Shown: positions 1 to 9,012, counted from the stretch's first letter. The stretch is DNA of 64,000 nucleotides from Aedoeadaptatus acetigenes (GCF_025566985.1 NZ_JAOQJD010000006.1:53523-117522), one strand, 5' to 3'. Numbers and translations are program-made. Notes: generated from the sequence alone by a model not told the origin.

Positions 1-154
1 CTCCATGCGCGGCTCCATCTATCGCCTGTACATCGAATTGGACGGGAAAAAGATGCTGAAGCTGGATCAGCTGAACCGAAGCGCCAATATGCGGCGCGTC
101 GGCGACAAGGTGACAGTGTATATGCCGAAATCGGAAATCATCGGGATGGTGTAG
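1..154 (+). CDS. ABC transporter ATP-binding protein, C-terminal end (partial)
   Basis: The window opens inside this gene; only the last 50 codons are present (reading frame from base 2, TAG at 152-154). The visible peptide starts SMRGSIYRLYIELDGKKMLK and ends YMPKSEIIGMV. Its beta-rich pattern, with a closing 'GDKVTVYMPKSEIIGMV' strand, resembles the TOBE domain that ends PotA/AfuC-type importer ATPases. The substrate cannot be told from this piece. The stop lies 3 bp before the next start, so the two genes are probably co-transcribed. Confidence 0.55.
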   Translation, partial: SMRGSIYRLYIELDGKKMLKLDQLNRSANMRRVGDKVTVYMPKSEIIGMV

Positions 155-157
155 GCC

Positions 158-979
158 ATGAAACTGCTTCAACTCACCGATCTTCACTTCGGCTCCTTTC
201 CCTTTAAAGGAGAAGACAAGCGCACGGAAGCCCTGGTGCGGAACATGGTCAAGGCCCTGGAGCCGGACCTCCTCGTCCTCACCGGCGACATTCACTGGTC
301 CCTGGAATCGGGAAGTCTTACGATTCTATCCGGCGTTTTGGACTTTTTCGACAGCCTGCGCGTCCCGATCGCCATTACTTGGGGCAATCACGACAGCGAA
401 AGCGTCTATAATCGCCGGGTGCTGAAGGAACTGGTGTATCACATGAAACACCACGTGGAAAAGCGGGGCCTCGCCTCCGTGGAAGGGCGGGAGCTCTACT
501 ATTTCGACGCAGGAAACTACCGCCTGTACTTTTTAGACAGCGGCGACTACGACGAGGACCACAACTACGCCTACGTCTACGAAGAGCAGATCCGAGACCT
601 TATCGCCCTGGACGGCGGGGAAGGAAAAGAAGGCCTCTTGTTTATGCACATTCCCGTGGTGGAATTCGACGACGCGAAAAAAGCCGGCCTGGCCGTGGGC
701 AACAAAGACGAAACCGTCTGTGCTCCGGTGAAAAACACAGGCCTGGTAGACGCTTTATTAAAAGAAAGCACCGTCCGCCACATTTTCGTGGGCCACGATC
801 ACGACAACGACTTCACCGCCAATTGGCGGGGGATGAACCTTTACTACGGCCGCATCACCGGCTACAACGCCTACGGCGACTTGCCCCGGGGGGCGCGGCT
901 CATCGAGCTTACGGATGCAGGCGTTGAAAGTCGAATTGTGGAAGAAAGCCTTGACACGGAGCTTTCATCTCACTTATAA
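158..979 (+). CDS. Metallophosphoesterase family protein
   Basis: A 273-residue protein with all calcineurin-like phosphoesterase metal motifs: D8-x-H10, G43-D44, G76-N77-H78-D79, H164 and G212-H213-D214-H215. These coordinate a two-metal centre that hydrolyses phosphate mono- or diesters. There is no signal peptide, so it should be cytoplasmic. It resembles the short YkuE/YvnB-like phosphohydrolases of Firmicutes; the substrate is unknown. The start lies 3 bp after the preceding ABC ATPase gene. The last 30 bases double as the promoter of the rpsF operon. Confidence 0.85.
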   Translation: MKLLQLTDLHFGSFPFKGEDKRTEALVRNMVKALEPDLLVLTGDIHWSLESGSLTILSGVLDFFDSLRVPIAITWGNHDSESVYNRRVLKELVYHMKHHVEKRGLASVEGRELYYFDAGNYRLYFLDSGDYDEDHNYAYVYEEQIRDLIALDGGEGKEGLLFMHIPVVEFDDAKKAGLAVGNKDETVCAPVKNTGLVDALLKESTVRHIFVGHDHDNDFTANWRGMNLYYGRITGYNAYGDLPRGARLIELTDAGVESRIVEESLDTELSSHL

Positions 980-980
980 T
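951..980 (+). promoter_or_regulatory. Sigma-A promoter of rpsF-ssb-rpsR
   Basis: TTGACA at 951-956 and TATAAT at 975-980 are both perfect consensus hexamers with an 18-bp spacer. The site sits over the last codons of the phosphoesterase gene. Transcription would begin near 987, giving a leader of about 55 bases before the rpsF start. Confidence 0.9.
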
Positions 981-999
981 GGATCAGATAGTTATCCTT

Positions 1000-1015
1000 G
1001 CTCGATCAATCGAGC
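1000..1015 (+). promoter_or_regulatory. Hairpin in the rpsF leader, possible S6:S18 autoregulatory site
   Basis: GCTCGA-TCAA-TCGAGC forms a 6-bp stem with a four-base loop between the promoter and the rpsF ribosome site, and is followed directly by CCG (1015-1017). Leaders of rpsF-ssb-rpsR operons in many bacteria carry a hairpin with an exposed CCG bound by the S6:S18 complex. Placement fits that role, but the bulge architecture of the known motif was not verified. Confidence 0.4.
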
Positions 1016-1041
1016 CGTCAGTCCACAAGGAGGTGACAGAC

Positions 1042-1326
1042 TTGAACAATTATGAAGTAATCCTTATGTTCTATCCCGACGCCGAATCTGAAAGACGTGT
1101 AAAACAATACGAACGTTTAAAAGGCATCATTGCCGAAGGTGGCGTCATTAAATCGGAAGACGAATGGGGCACGCGCAAGCTGGCCTATGAAATCGAAGAT
1201 TACAAAGAAGCATTCTATGTGCTCGTCGAATTCGATGCAGAACCCGGCGTAATCAAAGAATTCAGCCGTATTGCAAGTATTTCCGATACGGTCATGCGTC
1301 ACATGGTCGTCCGCGTAGATGAATAA
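1042..1326 (+). CDS. rpsF: 30S ribosomal protein S6
   Basis: S6 binds the central domain of 16S rRNA together with S18, encoded two genes downstream. The frame is open from 979, but TTG at 1042 is chosen as start: a strong AAGGAGGTGACAG site lies just upstream (1027-1039), and MNNYEVILMFYPDAESE is the normal S6 N-terminus. This gives 94 residues, the usual length. The protein ends in RHMVVRVDE. First gene of the classic rpsF-ssb-rpsR operon. Confidence 0.93.
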   Translation: MNNYEVILMFYPDAESERRVKQYERLKGIIAEGGVIKSEDEWGTRKLAYEIEDYKEAFYVLVEFDAEPGVIKEFSRIASISDTVMRHMVVRVDE

Positions 1327-1346
1327 GAAACGGGATTGGTGATATC

Positions 1347-1841
1347 GTGAATTTAGTTGTACTTTACGGGAGACTGACGAGAGATCCGGAGCTTCGCTAT
1401 AGCCAAAACGGCATGGCAAACACCTTTGCCACCATCGCCGTGGATCGCGGCATGAGTCGCGAAAAGCGCCAGGAAGCTGAAGCGGCCGGCCGGCCCACCG
1501 CCGATTTTATCGGCATTAAAGCCTTTGGAACCACTGCCGAACTTTTAGGCAATTACTTCCACAAAGGCAATCGCATCGCCGTGGAAGGTCGAATTTCCAC
1601 GGGCAGCTACGAAAAAAACGGCGAACGCGTCTATACCACCGACGTCATCGTCAACCGCGTCCACTTCATCGAAAGTGCGAAAGAAGCGGGCAATGCACAA
1701 GGTGGCCAAAACATGGCGCCGCCGACGAATATGGCTTATCAATCGAACAATCAAGCTCAAGCGAGCAATCCTTCCGGCTTCGGTCCGAAATCCGACGACG
1801 AAGGGTATTACCCGATCGACAACAATGATATCCCATTTTAA
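1347..1841 (+). CDS. ssb: Single-stranded DNA-binding protein
   Basis: A 164-residue SSB. An OB fold occupies residues 1 to about 110 (NLVVLYGRLTRDPELRYS at the start), followed by a Gln/Asn/Pro-rich flexible linker and the acidic tail DNNDIPF that recruits replication and repair partners. It starts at GTG (1347) with a weak ribosome site (GGGATTGG). It lies between rpsF and rpsR, the standard arrangement. Essential for replication and recombination. Confidence 0.95.
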   Translation: MNLVVLYGRLTRDPELRYSQNGMANTFATIAVDRGMSREKRQEAEAAGRPTADFIGIKAFGTTAELLGNYFHKGNRIAVEGRISTGSYEKNGERVYTTDVIVNRVHFIESAKEAGNAQGGQNMAPPTNMAYQSNNQAQASNPSGFGPKSDDEGYYPIDNNDIPF

Positions 1842-1862
1842 CCAAGGTTAAGGGGTGAGAAC

Positions 1863-2087
1863 ATGCAAAGAAGATATCGTTCCAGAAAAAAAGTCTGCAT
1901 TTACTGTGCAGATAAGGAAAAACAAATCGACTATAAAGACACGCAAACATTAAAGCGCTTTATTTCCGACCGCGGGAAGATCCTTCCCCGTCGCGTCACC
2001 GGCGCCTGCGCCAAGCACCAACGGAAGATTACCACGGCCATTAAACGCGCCAGACAAGTGGCACTTCTGCCTTACAGCGCAGACTAA
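1863..2087 (+). CDS. rpsR: 30S ribosomal protein S18
   Basis: A 74-residue basic protein (MQRRYRSRKKVCIYCADKEK) with the S18 core containing TLKRFISDRGKILPRRVTG. It pairs with S6 on the small subunit. AAGGGGTGAG lies just before the ATG. Last gene of the operon, followed by a strong terminator. Confidence 0.96.
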   Translation: MQRRYRSRKKVCIYCADKEKQIDYKDTQTLKRFISDRGKILPRRVTGACAKHQRKITTAIKRARQVALLPYSAD

Positions 2088-2108
2088 TCACATTTTAAAT
2101 ACACACAG

Positions 2109-2133
2109 CTCCCGCTTCGGCGGGAGTTTTTTT
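2109..2133 (+). terminator. Intrinsic terminator of rpsF-ssb-rpsR
   Basis: CTCCCGC-TTCG-GCGGGAG, a 7-bp GC-rich stem with a UUCG tetraloop, followed by seven T residues. Confidence 0.93.
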
Positions 2134-2299
2134 ATTGAAAAAATTCAGTCGTCAAGGCATCTTCATTTGATAAAAAGAAAACATCCTTCAATTGTTAACC
2201 GGAGTTATTTCGGGATGAAAAGTTGAAAATCAGCTGTTTGTACGGGAAGTATGGAATTAAAAAGAACCCTGGATTACGCAAATTTTTAAAAGAAAAAGC

Positions 2300-2328
2300 T
2301 TGACCGAGAAAAAGCCTTCGAATATTCT
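2300..2328 (+). promoter_or_regulatory. Putative promoter of the giant surface protein
   Basis: TTGACC at 2300-2305 is followed after 17 bp by TATTCT at 2323-2328 (four of six -10 matches). The region between the rpsR terminator and the surface-protein gene (2134-2410) is AT-rich and shows no coding potential. Confidence 0.45.
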
Positions 2329-2336
2329 ATAAATGA

Positions 2337-2352
2337 TATTTGATATCAAATA
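2337..2352. promoter_or_regulatory. 16-bp perfect palindrome, candidate operator
   Basis: TATTTGATATCAAATA reads the same on both strands and lies just downstream of the putative -10 of the surface-protein promoter. That is the position expected for a repressor site. The cognate regulator is unknown. Confidence 0.4.
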
Positions 2353-2372
2353 AAGAGAATCGGAGTTTGTTC

Positions 2373-2386
2373 GATACCTCGGTATC
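2373..2386 (+). promoter_or_regulatory. Hairpin upstream of the surface-protein ribosome site
   Basis: GATAC-CTCG-GTATC (extendable to GATACC/GGTATC) forms a small stem about 14 bases before the AGGAGGA ribosome site. It could affect translation or mRNA stability; no direct support beyond the symmetry. Confidence 0.3.
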
Positions 2387-2410
2387 ATTCATAATTAACA
2401 GGAGGACAGA

Positions 2411-5400
2411 ATGAAGAGAAGACAAAAACTAAGCTTGGCCATGGCTTTTTTAACGGTCATGGGCTCAGCTCAACCGATTTTCGCTTTTACGCCGGCGAAA
2501 GAAGAAACAAAGAAGGCGATTGTATCAAAGGCGGATGCCATTTTAACCAATCCCGCCATTCAAAAGCATTTGTTGGGCACCGATTACTTGGCTCCGAAAC
2601 ATAATTCTACTTATACGCCGGGCATCGATCTCGGCGACTACGAAGATGTGGAAGGCAAGGGAAAGCTTTACGGCAAGGATTCCTATATTTTAACGCCGGA
2701 TCAAATCATCGAAACACCTTGGTACGAAATTTATAATTTGGTGGCTCGCGCCAAAGGAAGTATAAATAGCCTAGATGAAGCGAAAGCACAACGTTTACTC
2801 AGCGAACTGGATACGATTCTACAAATCTATGCTTTAAATAGCGACACGAAACTAAAAGAGGACGGCGACTATCAAGGCAATTACAAGCTTGTCGACGTTC
2901 AATTAGTGGACAGCGACGGGCAAACGAATATCTACAAAGATTTAGGTACGGAAAAAGCGGATGTAAAGGATCTCTTCCAAGAAATGGAAGTGACCAAATG
3001 GGGCAATGAGCTGGAAGTGCTTTTTGTCGCCAATAAAAACAAAGTATCTAAAATCAATAGTATGGTAATGAAGAGCGTAGCGGGAAAAGAAATTCGCGTT
3101 TCCCTCGGCTCCGGTGACGCACAAGATCCGACGAAGACGAACTTAGTCGCCATCCCCATTCCTGCTGAATTAGACGGCTCGCAACTCGTCGTCGAAAGCA
3201 TGAGTTATGTGGACAATCAAGGTGCCACAAAGCGAACGGGACCTTTCGGTATTAAAATTGACTACAATACCATGACTAAATCAGCGGATAATTACAGCCG
3301 TTACGAGAAAAAGACGAAGACGAGAATTAAATATTGGATTAAGCGCGGTGAAATTTTAATCGGTAAGTATTTGGATGCCGATGTGCCGAAGGATCAAGAA
3401 CGGATTAAAACGGTGCGGAAAAGCATTGAAAAGCTTAACCAATTGCGCAATTCCGAGACGCCGTCGATGACGGAAGCTTTAAACATCGCTCAGCCGATTT
3501 ACGAAATCGAAAATACATTTACATTGCTTGAAATTTTAAATGAGCGTATTTATGAAGCCATGGACGATTTAGATTCGGGCACCATTTACAATGATAAAAA
3601 GTATACCAAGGAAAGCTTGGAAGCTTTTAGAAATTATCTCGAGAAAACGGAACAAGAAGCAGGCGATATGGATGTGCCGGAATTGGTTTCAAAGATCAGT
3701 GAGGTGCAAACTGCCAGCCAAAATAACATCCTGAAATACAATACGGAAGCCTTACAAAAACTTGTAGATCAGGCGGAAAAGTACAAGGCGGAATATTATG
3801 AAGAAGAATCCTTTGCCAAGTTTAATGTCGTAAAGATTCAAGCGAAAAAGTGGATTAAAGATAATGCGACCTATTCGCCGAGCTTAGATGAAACACAGGA
3901 TCATATAAGGGCATTGGAGCGGGCGATCAATGAACTGCAAGCGAAACCCGGCGTGCAACCGCCTGAAATCAAGGAAGATGAGCCGGGAAAACAAGGGAAA
4001 GTGATGTACTCCATCCCCGTAACTTGTTCAGATGATGCCGTAGGGAAGTGTTTGGCAGGTCCCGTTAAGTATATTCCCTCGGAAAAGAAATATATTTTCT
4101 CCTTTAAGAAAGATGGGGATAATTTTGTAGCAGGCGTCGATTACTATGCTAGCAATTTTTCCGTGAAACCGGGCAAGGTGCTTAAAACATCGGAAACAAT
4201 TGATCGCCAGCCGGTCGTGGAAGAAGTTGAGCTTATTGATCCGGGTACCGACTTTGGCAAGATATATACGAATGTAAAATACTATGATGGGAATAGGATG
4301 GGCGTACAAGACAAAAATTCCATCAGATTCAACTTAGATACCGCCAACCAACAATTAATCGGCGGCGAGGAAGACAAGCCGTCTACAGAACCTTATGATG
4401 TTACAATCGAGTATCAAAACCAAAATGGCGCCGGCAAGACCCATATGGAAAGCTTGGTATCGGAAAAAGCGACGTATGATCCGGTACAAAAGACCCTTAC
4501 TTTCTACGCTAGTCCTGAAATGGACGGCAAGAAAGTAAAGTCTTACCTTGAAAATATTAATTACGCTCCGAAGGGAACGTATATACCGGCGGATATTACG
4601 AAGAAAGTGGAATATGGTTTAGTATCCGAAAAGGCGGATGTGGATGGAGTAGCTGCTGAAAAAGCGGATGTTCCCATGGCATTTGTCTTAAAGTATGACA
4701 TCGATTCCAAAGAGAAAATTGCAGTTAACACCGACGTGGTCATTGGCCATAGCGACAAGCAAACGCAAAAAACCGGCGACACCATTTACCTTCACGTAAA
4801 AGGCGGAAAAGTGAAGACGACGAAAGAAGAATTAAAAGAATTGCAACTGGCGTTGCAAAACCGCATCAGTGATTTAAAAACCAATCACGGCATGGTTTCT
4901 AAAATTCTTCCCGAAGAAATCGACGTCTTCGACCACGTCGATCGCGGCGGCTCCGAAGAAAAAGTTGTTACAAAGAAAGTTAAAATTAACGACGCCATAA
5001 AAGAGGCACTTGGCCGCGCAGAAACAATGGATACGAAAGATCCCGAAAAGATCAAAACGTGCATAAAAGAATTAGAGGATCTCTCCCTTTCGATTTTGCC
5101 TTGGGTTAGCTTTATAAATGCAGTGGACGGCGAATCGCAAAATCTTGAAAAGTATAAGGCGGACACCCATTTCATCCAATCGACGGTGGAAAAGGCGGAA
5201 AAAGAATGGAAAGAAATAAAAGGAAAAACCACGGCCGCTATTTCCCGCGAGGATATTCGCACGTATTCCCAAACCCTTACTTCTCTCTATGACGGATTAC
5301 GTTTAGATCCGGCACCCTTGGAAAAGCTCATAAAAGACGGGGAAGAAAAGATTCAATCGGGCAAATATCAAGATGCCGGCGTCAAGGCGCTTAAAGAAAC

Positions 5401-8400
5401 AATCGACGGCTACAAAGAGCCGGACATCAGCTATCAACCTTATCCTGGCGGCCCGAAAATTGATTATAAGGGTAACTCCAACTCGAAAGGGGCGAAAGCC
5501 TACCTCGCCGACATTAAGGCGCCGAAGTCTACTTATGAGAAAGATCCAAGTGACACGACGCAAAACGGCACCAATCTGGATACATCGGTTTACGATAGCT
5601 GGGTCTACCGTGTGGATGCCGGGATCAAGGCATTAAAACTGAAAGAAGTCGGCGATTTAAGTAAGGCGGCCTTAGAAGAGGCCATTGAAAAGGCTGAAAA
5701 GGCGCTGGAAAAGAACAAGTCGAAAGAGGCAAAGGACACGTTGCGTGCGGCTATCGCCGAAGCGGAAAAGGCAAAAGACTTTACGGAACAAGATAAAATC
5801 GATGAAGCGGTCGCAAAGTTAAATGCCGCTGTAAAAACTTACGAAGCATCGAAGGATGTCTTTAAAACCGAAGCCTTACAAGCTGAAATCGACAAGGCGA
5901 AAAAGCTTTTAGATGCAACGAAGAAAGAAGAAGAAGTCAATGAAAAGCTGGCCATTGCTATTCAAACGGCGGAAAAAGGCTTGAAGGCAGACAGCCAAGA
6001 AAAAGTCGATGCTGCTTTAAAGGCCTTACAAGCCGCCGTGGAAGAATTCCAAGCTTCACCCGATCGAGCGGATCCGAACGTGCAGATTGAAGCGACGAAG
6101 ACCGTCAACATTCAGTTGTATAAAGAAAATAAAGATGAGCCATCCATGGCCAACAGTGCCCTTTGGAATCAAGGAAAGCTTACCAAAGAGAACGGCAAAT
6201 GGTATTTGGAAATGCAGTGGGTCGACATGACTGCAGGTGAGGGCAATCAAGTGACCGGTGCCATTACGGATCTTTCCTATGCTGTAAATGGTGAAATGAA
6301 AAAAGCCCAAGTCTTAGCAAAACGTGATGTAACAGTGGGCTCCAACAAGTATGAGTCACCGACTCGTGTAAAAATCGAAGTGGCGGAAAATCAACAATTT
6401 GTTCCCGTTAAGGTATCTTACAAGACATCCCTCGGACCTCAAGAACACTCTCCGGCAGCGCGCATCGCCATCGATTGGCAATCGGCGACCGACGGCTTTA
6501 ACGAAAACACCTACAAAGTGGACAAGGGGCAATTAATCGATGCCGTCAAACTTTATGAGATGTTGGCGAAGGCCGCACAGGGCGTCAATCAAGATTTAAT
6601 TAACGGCCTAAAGACAAATCTTGAAAAGGCAAATGCAGTGATCAAAAACGGCGACGCGACCATTCAAGAGGTCAAAGACGTTTACAGCGACTTGGATAAA
6701 GCGGGTAGCGCCGTCAAATTTGCCGATGAAATTTACCGCGTGCATTTAACACAATTAAAGGCCAATCTCAACGAATTCAAAGGTGAAACAGGTAAGTACA
6801 CGGTAGAGTCCTTGGAAAAATACGAAACTGTTATTACCCAAGGGGAAAAGGCATTAAAAGATGCGAAAACCTACGATGAAATTAAAGCGGCTTACGACGC
6901 TATTAAATCCATCGACGATAATCTACGCTACGACACCTCGGCCTTAGAAGCCAAAGTCGAAAAAGCTTCCGCCATGATGAACGGCAAGTACACGCAAGAA
7001 AGCAAAGATAATCTAGATGTCAAAATCAAGGATGCGAAGAAGTGGATTCGAGAAGCAAAAGAAAAAGGCATTAAAGCCGGGTATAAGGCGCTCGATCTGA
7101 CCAAGGCTTTAGATGCCGCCATGAAGGGCATGGTGGCAGAAGGTGAAGCACCGGAGAAAGCAGATAAGACGGAGCTGAAAGATCTTATTCGCGAATGTGA
7201 AGGGATGGATCTCAGCAAGTATACCGATGACAGTAAAACGGAATTTGAGAAGAAATTAAACGAAGCGAAAACTGTAGTAAGTGACGATGCGGCAACGAAG
7301 GAAGATGTCGCCGATGCCTTAAACGATTTGAAGGCGGCAAAAGAGGGGCTTGTAGAAAAGCAAGCACCGAAGGAACAAGTGACGGTGACTTTCATGAGCG
7401 ACAAGGGAACCTCACCAGCTGCCGTCACCGTCGATAAAGGCATGGTGATTTACGCCCCCGCCGGCTTTGAAGAAAATGTTTCAAAAGTCAAGGAAGGTGA
7501 GGTTACCTATGTTTTCAAAGGCTGGTTCGACGGCAATGAAAAATTCGACTTTTCAATGCCTGTTAATGGCAACAAAACGTTAATCGCTCGCTGGGAACAA
7601 GTGGAAGTGCCTGCCGATCAAGAGGCTATTTACAATGTAGAATTTTCTTGGAAGATGACGAATAGTGATGACGACGCCATGATGGGGACGGTCTTTAAAC
7701 ATCCCGCCCAATTGATCGTCAAAGATAATAAGGCTTTCTTCAGAGTAGAACTGCAAGATGCAAGCGAAGGAATCTACGTTACCGACATGGCCTATAAAGG
7801 TGAAACCCTCGTGCCGTCGAAGACGACAGAGGTGACCGTCGACGGTGTTACTCAAACGAAGCCTGCAGCATTTGATATTCCCGTGGATATGAATGATGTG
7901 AATAAGACCTTTAGATTGACAGTGACCGTTGGGGCAAAGGGAATGCCGGGCAAGGCATCGGCAGACCTTGTCGTCGATGGCGGAGGGAAAACCTCGGCAC
8001 AACCTGCGCCTCGAGTGGACAAGAAGGCACTGAATCAATTAATCGCCGAATGCGATGCTTTGGATCTAAGTCGATATGAAGAAAAGGGCAAGAGTGACTT
8101 CATAGCGGCACTGAAAGATGCGAAGGCTGTTTCTGAAAAGAGCACCGCAACCAAAGAGGATGTGGAACTGGCATTGACGAAACTGCAACAGGCAAAAGGG
8201 GCTTTGGTACAAAAGAAAACGCCGAAGCCTGAAGAAAAACCGGATACGCCGAAACCTGATGTGAAGCCGGATACGAAAAAACCTGATGTGAAGCCGGGTC
8301 ATTCCGGAGGCAGGCGGCATTTCTCTCCGGCACCGTCGAAGCCTGAAGGAAAACATACGGAACCCGGAAAGAGCCAAAAGAATACGGAGTCACCGAAAGC

Positions 8401-8947
8401 TCCCGAAGCAAACTTTAGCGACACTGTCAACCACTGGGCAAAAGAGCCTATTAACTATGTCGTCAGCAAAGGATACTTTAAAGGCGTAGGCGGCAATCGC
8501 TTTGCTCCCGAAAGGTCCATTACCCGTGCGGACTTCGTTACCGTTCTGGGACGTATGGCCGCAATCGACCAAAGCAAGTTTACGAAGAATGTGTTTAAGG
8601 ATGTCAATGGAGGCTATTACGCCGCTTACGTCAACTGGGCCGCAGAAAAGGGCATTGTTCAAGGCGTCGGCAATGGAAAATTTGATCCGAATCGGCCGAT
8701 TACGCGAGAAGAAATGGCCGTCATGATGAATAAGTTCTTACAAGTAACGAACAAAAAACTTTCCGAAAAAGAAAGCAAGGTCTTTACTGATGGCGGAACC
8801 ATTGCTCCTTGGGCGAAGGAGGCTGTTGGTGCCATGGCGAAAAAGGGCATTGTCAAAGGAATGGAAGACGGTTCGTTTAGACCGAAATCCGGATTTACCC
8901 GTGCCCAGGTAGCACAAGTTCTCTACAATTTGGATCACAATAAATAG
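2411..8947 (+). CDS. Giant SLH-anchored surface protein with NEAT-like and FIVAR-type domains
   Basis: A 2178-residue exported protein. Residues 1-26 are a signal peptide (MKRRQKLSLAMAFLTVMGSA). Beta-rich NEAT-like segments lie near 160-285, 530-642, 662-796, 1226-1357 and 1738-1857; the last two carry the SMA/MMG-type helix region (DEPSMANSALW, DDAMMGTVF). Between them are long alpha-helical FIVAR-like repeats (about 1079-1217, 1364-1654, 1868-1939). An InlB B-type repeat (VTVTFMSDKG...GWFDG) is at 1656-1730. A Pro/Lys linker (1940-1998) leads to three SLH domains (2000-2178) that bind cell-wall polymer. NEAT plus SLH architecture is known for haem-acquisition proteins such as Bacillus anthracis BslK, but the YxxxY haem ligands are not visible here. 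Adhesion or host-protein binding is an equal possibility. Monocistronic, with its own terminator. Confidence 0.8.
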   Translation: MKRRQKLSLAMAFLTVMGSAQPIFAFTPAKEETKKAIVSKADAILTNPAIQKHLLGTDYLAPKHNSTYTPGIDLGDYEDVEGKGKLYGKDSYILTPDQIIETPWYEIYNLVARAKGSINSLDEAKAQRLLSELDTILQIYALNSDTKLKEDGDYQGNYKLVDVQLVDSDGQTNIYKDLGTEKADVKDLFQEMEVTKWGNELEVLFVANKNKVSKINSMVMKSVAGKEIRVSLGSGDAQDPTKTNLVAIPIPAELDGSQLVVESMSYVDNQGATKRTGPFGIKIDYNTMTKSADNYSRYEKKTKTRIKYWIKRGEILIGKYLDADVPKDQERIKTVRKSIEKLNQLRNSETPSMTEALNIAQPIYEIENTFTLLEILNERIYEAMDDLDSGTIYNDKKYTKESLEAFRNYLEKTEQEAGDMDVPELVSKISEVQTASQNNILKYNTEALQKLVDQAEKYKAEYYEEESFAKFNVVKIQAKKWIKDNATYSPSLDETQDHIRALERAINELQAKPGVQPPEIKEDEPGKQGKVMYSIPVTCSDDAVGKCLAGPVKYIPSEKKYIFSFKKDGDNFVAGVDYYASNFSVKPGKVLKTSETIDRQPVVEEVELIDPGTDFGKIYTNVKYYDGNRMGVQDKNSIRFNLDTANQQLIGGEEDKPSTEPYDVTIEYQNQNGAGKTHMESLVSEKATYDPVQKTLTFYASPEMDGKKVKSYLENINYAPKGTYIPADITKKVEYGLVSEKADVDGVAAEKADVPMAFVLKYDIDSKEKIAVNTDVVIGHSDKQTQKTGDTIYLHVKGGKVKTTKEELKELQLALQNRISDLKTNHGMVSKILPEEIDVFDHVDRGGSEEKVVTKKVKINDAIKEALGRAETMDTKDPEKIKTCIKELEDLSLSILPWVSFINAVDGESQNLEKYKADTHFIQSTVEKAEKEWKEIKGKTTAAISREDIRTYSQTLTSLYDGLRLDPAPLEKLIKDGEEKIQSGKYQDAGVKALKETIDGYKEPDISYQPYPGGPKIDYKGNSNSKGAKAYLADIKAPKSTYEKDPSDTTQNGTNLDTSVYDSWVYRVDAGIKALKLKEVGDLSKAALEEAIEKAEKALEKNKSKEAKDTLRAAIAEAEKAKDFTEQDKIDEAVAKLNAAVKTYEASKDVFKTEALQAEIDKAKKLLDATKKEEEVNEKLAIAIQTAEKGLKADSQEKVDAALKALQAAVEEFQASPDRADPNVQIEATKTVNIQLYKENKDEPSMANSALWNQGKLTKENGKWYLEMQWVDMTAGEGNQVTGAITDLSYAVNGEMKKAQVLAKRDVTVGSNKYESPTRVKIEVAENQQFVPVKVSYKTSLGPQEHSPAARIAIDWQSATDGFNENTYKVDKGQLIDAVKLYEMLAKAAQGVNQDLINGLKTNLEKANAVIKNGDATIQEVKDVYSDLDKAGSAVKFADEIYRVHLTQLKANLNEFKGETGKYTVESLEKYETVITQGEKALKDAKTYDEIKAAYDAIKSIDDNLRYDTSALEAKVEKASAMMNGKYTQESKDNLDVKIKDAKKWIREAKEKGIKAGYKALDLTKALDAAMKGMVAEGEAPEKADKTELKDLIRECEGMDLSKYTDDSKTEFEKKLNEAKTVVSDDAATKEDVADALNDLKAAKEGLVEKQAPKEQVTVTFMSDKGTSPAAVTVDKGMVIYAPAGFEENVSKVKEGEVTYVFKGWFDGNEKFDFSMPVNGNKTLIARWEQVEVPADQEAIYNVEFSWKMTNSDDDAMMGTVFKHPAQLIVKDNKAFFRVELQDASEGIYVTDMAYKGETLVPSKTTEVTVDGVTQTKPAAFDIPVDMNDVNKTFRLTVTVGAKGMPGKASADLVVDGGGKTSAQPAPRVDKKALNQLIAECDALDLSRYEEKGKSDFIAALKDAKAVSEKSTATKEDVELALTKLQQAKGALVQKKTPKPEEKPDTPKPDVKPDTKKPDVKPGHSGGRRHFSPAPSKPEGKHTEPGKSQKNTESPKAPEANFSDTVNHWAKEPINYVVSKGYFKGVGGNRFAPERSITRADFVTVLGRMAAIDQSKFTKNVFKDVNGGYYAAYVNWAAEKGIVQGVGNGKFDPNRPITREEMAVMMNKFLQVTNKKLSEKESKVFTDGGTIAPWAKEAVGAMAKKGIVKGMEDGSFRPKSGFTRAQVAQVLYNLDHNK

Positions 8948-8972
8948 ACTTCGAAGACCTCCAATCGAAAAA

Positions 8973-9012
8973 AATAGGTTTCAAGTGCTCGAGAGCCTTG
9001 AGGCCTATTTTT
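8973..9012 (+). terminator. Terminator of the surface-protein gene
   Basis: AATAGGTTTCAAG pairs with CTTGAGGCCTATT (one two-base T/G wobble patch) around an 11-base loop, followed by a T run. A long but plausible intrinsic terminator. Confidence 0.7.

Noticed and set aside
979..1041. Upstream extension of rpsF to an ATG at 979
   Set aside because: It would begin inside the -10 box of the operon's own promoter and add 21 residues not seen in S6 proteins; the TTG at 1042 has an excellent ribosome site.
5641..6060. FIVAR-like repeats read as GA-type albumin-binding modules
   Set aside because: They are Lys/Glu/Ala-rich helical repeats, but the short three-helix GA signature of Finegoldia PAB was not recognised.
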